Assembly: GCA_947034895.1 (NCBI GenBank)
Contig: OX344763.1
Location: 81,921,093 to 81,985,092, forward strand
Length of the DNA stretch: 64,000 nt
Direction: 5' to 3'
Source: Rhytidiadelphus loreus
Lineage: Eukaryota; Streptophyta; Bryopsida; Hypnales; Hylocomiaceae
Every line of letters starts with the position of its first letter. Position 1 is the stretch's first letter. The position numbers were made by a program, and so were the translations under genes. Below, piece after piece: positions 60,801 to 64,000 of the stretch. The notes beneath the pieces were generated by a model. That model had not been told where the DNA came from. It saw only the letters and a program-made list of their open reading frames with translations, and made no database searches.

Positions 60801-61467
60801 GGTGAAAAACAAACCGTTCCAACATCAGATTGCTCACGAGAAGAGCCTTCACCTCTGTCTTCACCTCTGTCTTCACAGTTGGCCCAGGTACCTTGACTTT
60901 CCTCCAACTTGTTTTTGTAACCTCAAGTCCTTCTTGAATTGCATAATCCAATTTTTCTTTATCTTGAGTATACCTTATACGTTGGTGCAAATTGGTCTCC
61001 TCCCCAAATTTGCACCAGTTCACTTTCTCCTTCTTGTGATGCTCGAAAATAATACCCCGAGCGAATTGGCAGCTGACAACCCGTGGAATCTCCAAATCAG
61101 CTGTTTGATACACAAGGGGATGCAAATGTTTGATTCGGTCCCTTACTTCGGTGTCTTTACAGTCCACCCAAGCATATCCTGATCTCCCTCCAAGCCCTTG
61201 ACCCTTACCAAATAATTCTATCATCAACTCCTCTGGGACATCTTTTCCCTTTCTCAGTCTATGAGGATTCACCCCATCTTCTTCAAGTCCATAAGCTTCT
61301 TTGAAATCCTGCCACTGCATAATAGCAGGCGGTTGCTTCAAATTGTTTATGAGGCCCTCAATCTCGAATACAGAGAGTATTTGACCACCGTCTCCTTTGT
61401 TGTCATCACCCCTACTTGCAAAGGAGAGTCCAGATCTTCCTCCAGACTCAGTCTCCTTCCTCTTCAT
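57832..61467 (-). CDS. Upstream RING-H2 and linker exons, in phase with the SUVR exons
   Basis: Exons 61,467-60,838, 60,575-59,729, 59,029-58,673 and 58,463-57,832, phases 0, 1, 1 and then 0 into 57,664. Joined to the SET exons they total 3,435 nt (1,145 codons). Met 61,467 opens a basic N-terminus (MKRKETESGGR). Exon 2 has a charged coiled coil (KKAFMEEVMEEKQQELNTKK) and an eight-ligand RING-H2-like finger (CCLCGFAF, SSCKHMYHPFC, NQCVDLKC). Exon 4 is a Ser/Thr/Lys-rich linker. One TAG at 58,901-58,899 lies in exon 3; an alternative acceptor (CCTATAG, exon from 58,882) would skip it in the correct phase, though its pyrimidine tract is poor. The donor at 57,831 (GTTGAT) is weak. Alternative: exons 1-3 are a separate gene ending at that TAG. 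Confidence 0.6.
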
Positions 61468-62515
61468 TGTAACCTATACAAGATCATAGCCAAAACAAAT
61501 TTATGAAAAACCCTAAACTTAATTTCTACAATACCCGAAACAAGCTAACAATCGCAAGGGAGAATATATCTAGAGAAAAATTGATCCTATGTACAATCAG
61601 TTCTAACCACCAGCCTTTCTTCTCAATATTCAATGACAAACTTGTAATCTAGGAATTCCAGCAAGGTTTCGACAATAATAGAAAATGGTCCAGATGAAAT
61701 ATAGATTGTTCGAATTTGTCGTAGTAAAGAAATAACAAATTACAATTGTAAAGCAAATTGCCCATTCTCCAAAGCAATTGCAGTATGATACCAACACAAG
61801 TTAAAGAACCCTACCGGAAGGAAAATGACAGTCACAAGACTATTACCTTTACTTTTGAAAGCAAACAACAAAATCTTACAAAACCCTAAACCTCCTAGTC
61901 AAAGGTTTCTCTAATCTTTGGATTCTCCATGGTTATCTGTTTAAGAGTTCATGCGGAATTAAAAACATACCTGCCATAGTATACTCGAATGTTAGAAGCA
62001 CAGTTCTTTAGCAATAAAAATTCGGTTTTTCCGCCTGCTCCTTCGTAACTTGGATTCTTCCGCCTGCTCCTTCGCAAATCAACCTCTTCTGCTGTCTCCT
62101 TAGTAACTCGGCCTATTCTTCTTGCTCTACTCCCTCTAAAGCAAGACTAACAAGAACAAAGAAGGAGTTATTACTAGGAAAATCACTGTTTTGGAAACAA
62201 ACATTAAAGGCTTAATCCTAGTGTTCTCCAAGTTAAGCAAACCACCTAAACCCTACAATTGAAAGTATGCGGCGACAACGAAAGCATGTGGCGGCAACAA
62301 CAATGGGAAACTAGGGTAGGAAAGTGAGGAAACAAATTCAATGGACGAAAAACAAGGTAGATAGTCTAAACTGGGAACGGTAACAAAGGAGAGAGATGAA
62401 GACGACCGGCTATAGCTGGTTACAACACTGGAGAAACCGGCAGATGGAGGTCAACTTCAACGTGATTGGTCAATCTAGATCTGGAATCGATTTCAAGTAA
62501 ATGGCGCGCAATACT
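61468..62515. other. Promoter side of the RING/SUVR gene
   Basis: No ORF supported. Contains a direct repeat TTCCGCCTGCTCCTTCG near 62,029 and 62,059 and CT-rich stretches on the minus-strand leader side. It probably holds the promoter and 5' leader of the minus-strand gene. Confidence 0.4.
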
Positions 62516-63974
62516 TCAAATCGACGGTTGGTATTGAACGCAAAATGTACACTGAGTACAAAATACAAACAATGTACACTTAAGGTACTCCAAAATTTTG
62601 CCGAAAGTGTACCTAGTGTAGTCGACTTCCACCCTTGCAACTTCTTGCAGCCTTGGAGCAACTTCAACTACAAATTGAGCTGTAACGGCCAATTTTGATG
62701 CGGTCAAAACAAAATCAGCCCATTGACTCTCGGAAGGCTCATGTTGGATTTCCGCGCCTCCGTTACTCATGCCATCCTCATTGGTGGGCTCCTTGTTCTT
62801 TAAACGTTCTTCGTGTGACCGCCACAAATGTGAACCTTTATACAAAGATTCTAATAATGCAACTGAGGGCATCCAATGAACAATTTGCCATTTTGATGTC
62901 CTCAAAGATGACAAATGTGGATACTTGGAATCGATAAATCCGCCAAGAATGGTCTCATTTGGCAGAACGCCATCCGATTGTTCTCCATAATGAGGTGAAG
63001 GATGCACCTCTACTCCTAGATTCAATGTCGGGCTCGGTGTCTTTGGCAAACTTTGCTTCGAAGTACTTGCCAAATGATTTAAAGCATTGCTGTCTATAAG
63101 ATTCTGAATGGCAATACTAGCGTTAGCAACTTCTCCCTCAATGACCTCATCTTGATGTTCATGTGGTGCGGATGGGGTCACGTGCTCCACCATTGTTGTT
63201 CCATTTGGTGTGCATATCAAATCCGTTGGAGGAGTTAAAAATATGTCTCCCTCCACATGCTCGCCTTTGAAATCTATCATTGTCGTACGGTTTTGTGTTG
63301 AAGCCAATTGCATTGGCGAACTTGTGACCTCCATGTCCTTGGTCATAGTCATTGTCATTGGTTTGACCTCTCTTTTGGATTTAAATGCCTCACTTGGCCC
63401 TGCCTATGGATTGTACAAATCGGGAATATCTTTCCGATTACATTCAAGCACACGTGGAGCATTCACTGTCGTTGGAAATGTGCTCCAATCCACCTTACGT
63501 GCCAATATCAATTCTGCATATACCATAGAAGCCAAGCTGTAGTTTATATACCCCTTGGACATTGCTTTATTCCCGAAAGAGGGCCCGCCAAACTTCATGC
63601 GCTTGATGAATAAAATGCGCATTGTTGGAATTCCTTGGTTTGCAACAAAAACCACGAGTATGGATGATGTGGGCCTCCCTAGGCCACAACTTGTCGATGT
63701 GGTACATCTTCACATACTTCTTGCACATCTTAGAGGACCAATATTCCACTTCCTGCGCTTCCCAACCACCCTCTGCTTTGATGTTGGAATCATCTAAAAT
63801 CTCATAGTGGAGCTCATGGGCGGTCCCCTTTGGTTTAGGCCTCCTACTATTGTCACCTCCGCCGGTCAACACACTACTACCTTCAACGCCTTGACCACTC
63901 ATGGTTGTCAACTTGAACTTGTCCCAAATTGAATTTAAATAGTCACCAAAAGTACGTGTCTTCAATTCACCCAA
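62516..63974 (-). pseudogene. Uncharacterised transposon-associated gene, broken, 3' end lost in GTAC repeat
   Basis: The minus strand starts MGELKTRTFGDYLNSIWDKF at 63,974. A frameshift near 63,640 moves it to the frame reading GIPTMRILFIKRMKFGGPSF, then TAG at 63,406 (fits CAG) is followed in the same frame by AGPSEAFKSKREVKP and onward to 62,516. The N-terminal part is Trp/Lys-rich; the middle is Thr/Pro/His-rich and low in structure. Near the end, SQWADFVLTASKLAVTAQFVVEV faintly resembles the start of the 40-42 kb relic. The reading then runs into GTACA/TGTAC repeats. It may extend beyond the window at the right edge. No family recognised. Confidence 0.45.
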
Positions 63975-64000
63975 GTTTCAATGAATGTTTGTATGTGAAC

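Noticed and set aside
1..64000. Organelle origin or non-standard genetic code to explain the TAG/TGA codons
   Set aside because: Spliceosomal introns and transposons show nuclear DNA, and intact genes use TAG and TGA as normal stops (SUVR ends in TAG, the 45-kb gene in TGA).

Overview
The window is nuclear DNA of a land plant. The evidence is GT-AG introns with consistent phases, telomere-type TTTAGGG/CCCTAAA degenerate tracts, a plant SUVR-type SET-domain gene, a hAT relic of the plant BED-finger type, and AT-rich spacers packed with repeats. Transposon-like genes and low gene density suggest a large repeat-rich genome (seed-free plant or gymnosperm). The species cannot be named from sequence alone.

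Layout. 0.4-3.6 kb: a CCGGA-rich element with a broken gag-like gene. 4.3-4.8 kb: an array of 20-bp palindromes at about 48-bp spacing. 6.2-12.7 kb: AT-rich spacer with a telomere-like patch, one copy of a small inverted-repeat transposon, a GACG-rich tract and a tRNA-like head. 12.7-15.5 kb (minus): a DUF7869-type transposase-like gene with two stops. 15.7-17.6 kb: its probable leader intron, with seven hairpins. 17.6-25 kb: repeats, the second inverted-repeat element, and a probable leader for the next gene. 25-30.2 kb (plus): a broken gene joining a ParB-like region to a DNA-methylase-like C-terminus, followed at 30.4-32.4 kb by an FCP1-like phosphatase relic and an uncharacterised exon. 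33.7-36.8 kb: a second CCGGA-rich gag-like element. 36.8-39.7 kb (minus): a decayed hAT transposase next to a 42-bp minisatellite. 40.1-42.1 kb (minus): a coiled-coil/RING-H2 relic. 44.6-49.1 kb (plus): an open five-exon transposase-like gene of 912 codons. 51.4-52.7 kb (minus): an unknown gene broken by a 17-bp duplication. 56.0-61.5 kb (minus): a SUVR histone H3K9 methyltransferase whose exons join in phase to upstream exons encoding a RING-H2 finger. 62.5-64 kb (minus): a broken gene related to the 40-42 kb kind.

How it fits together. Most coding sequence is transposon-derived and decaying. I located 20 in-frame stops: 11 TAG, 7 TGA and 2 TAA, the pattern expected from CAG, CGA and TGG decay by cytosine deamination. 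The intact host-like machinery, a putative H3K9 methyltransferase, belongs to the pathway that silences such DNA.

The most unusual signal is a family of 19 hairpins, with arms near GTGCAATTCAGGT / ACCTGAATTGCAC and always a 7-nt loop. They sit only in introns, leaders and 3' flanks of two neighbouring divergent gene units (DUF7869 gene and ParB/methylase gene). The regular palindrome array at 4.3-4.8 kb is the second.
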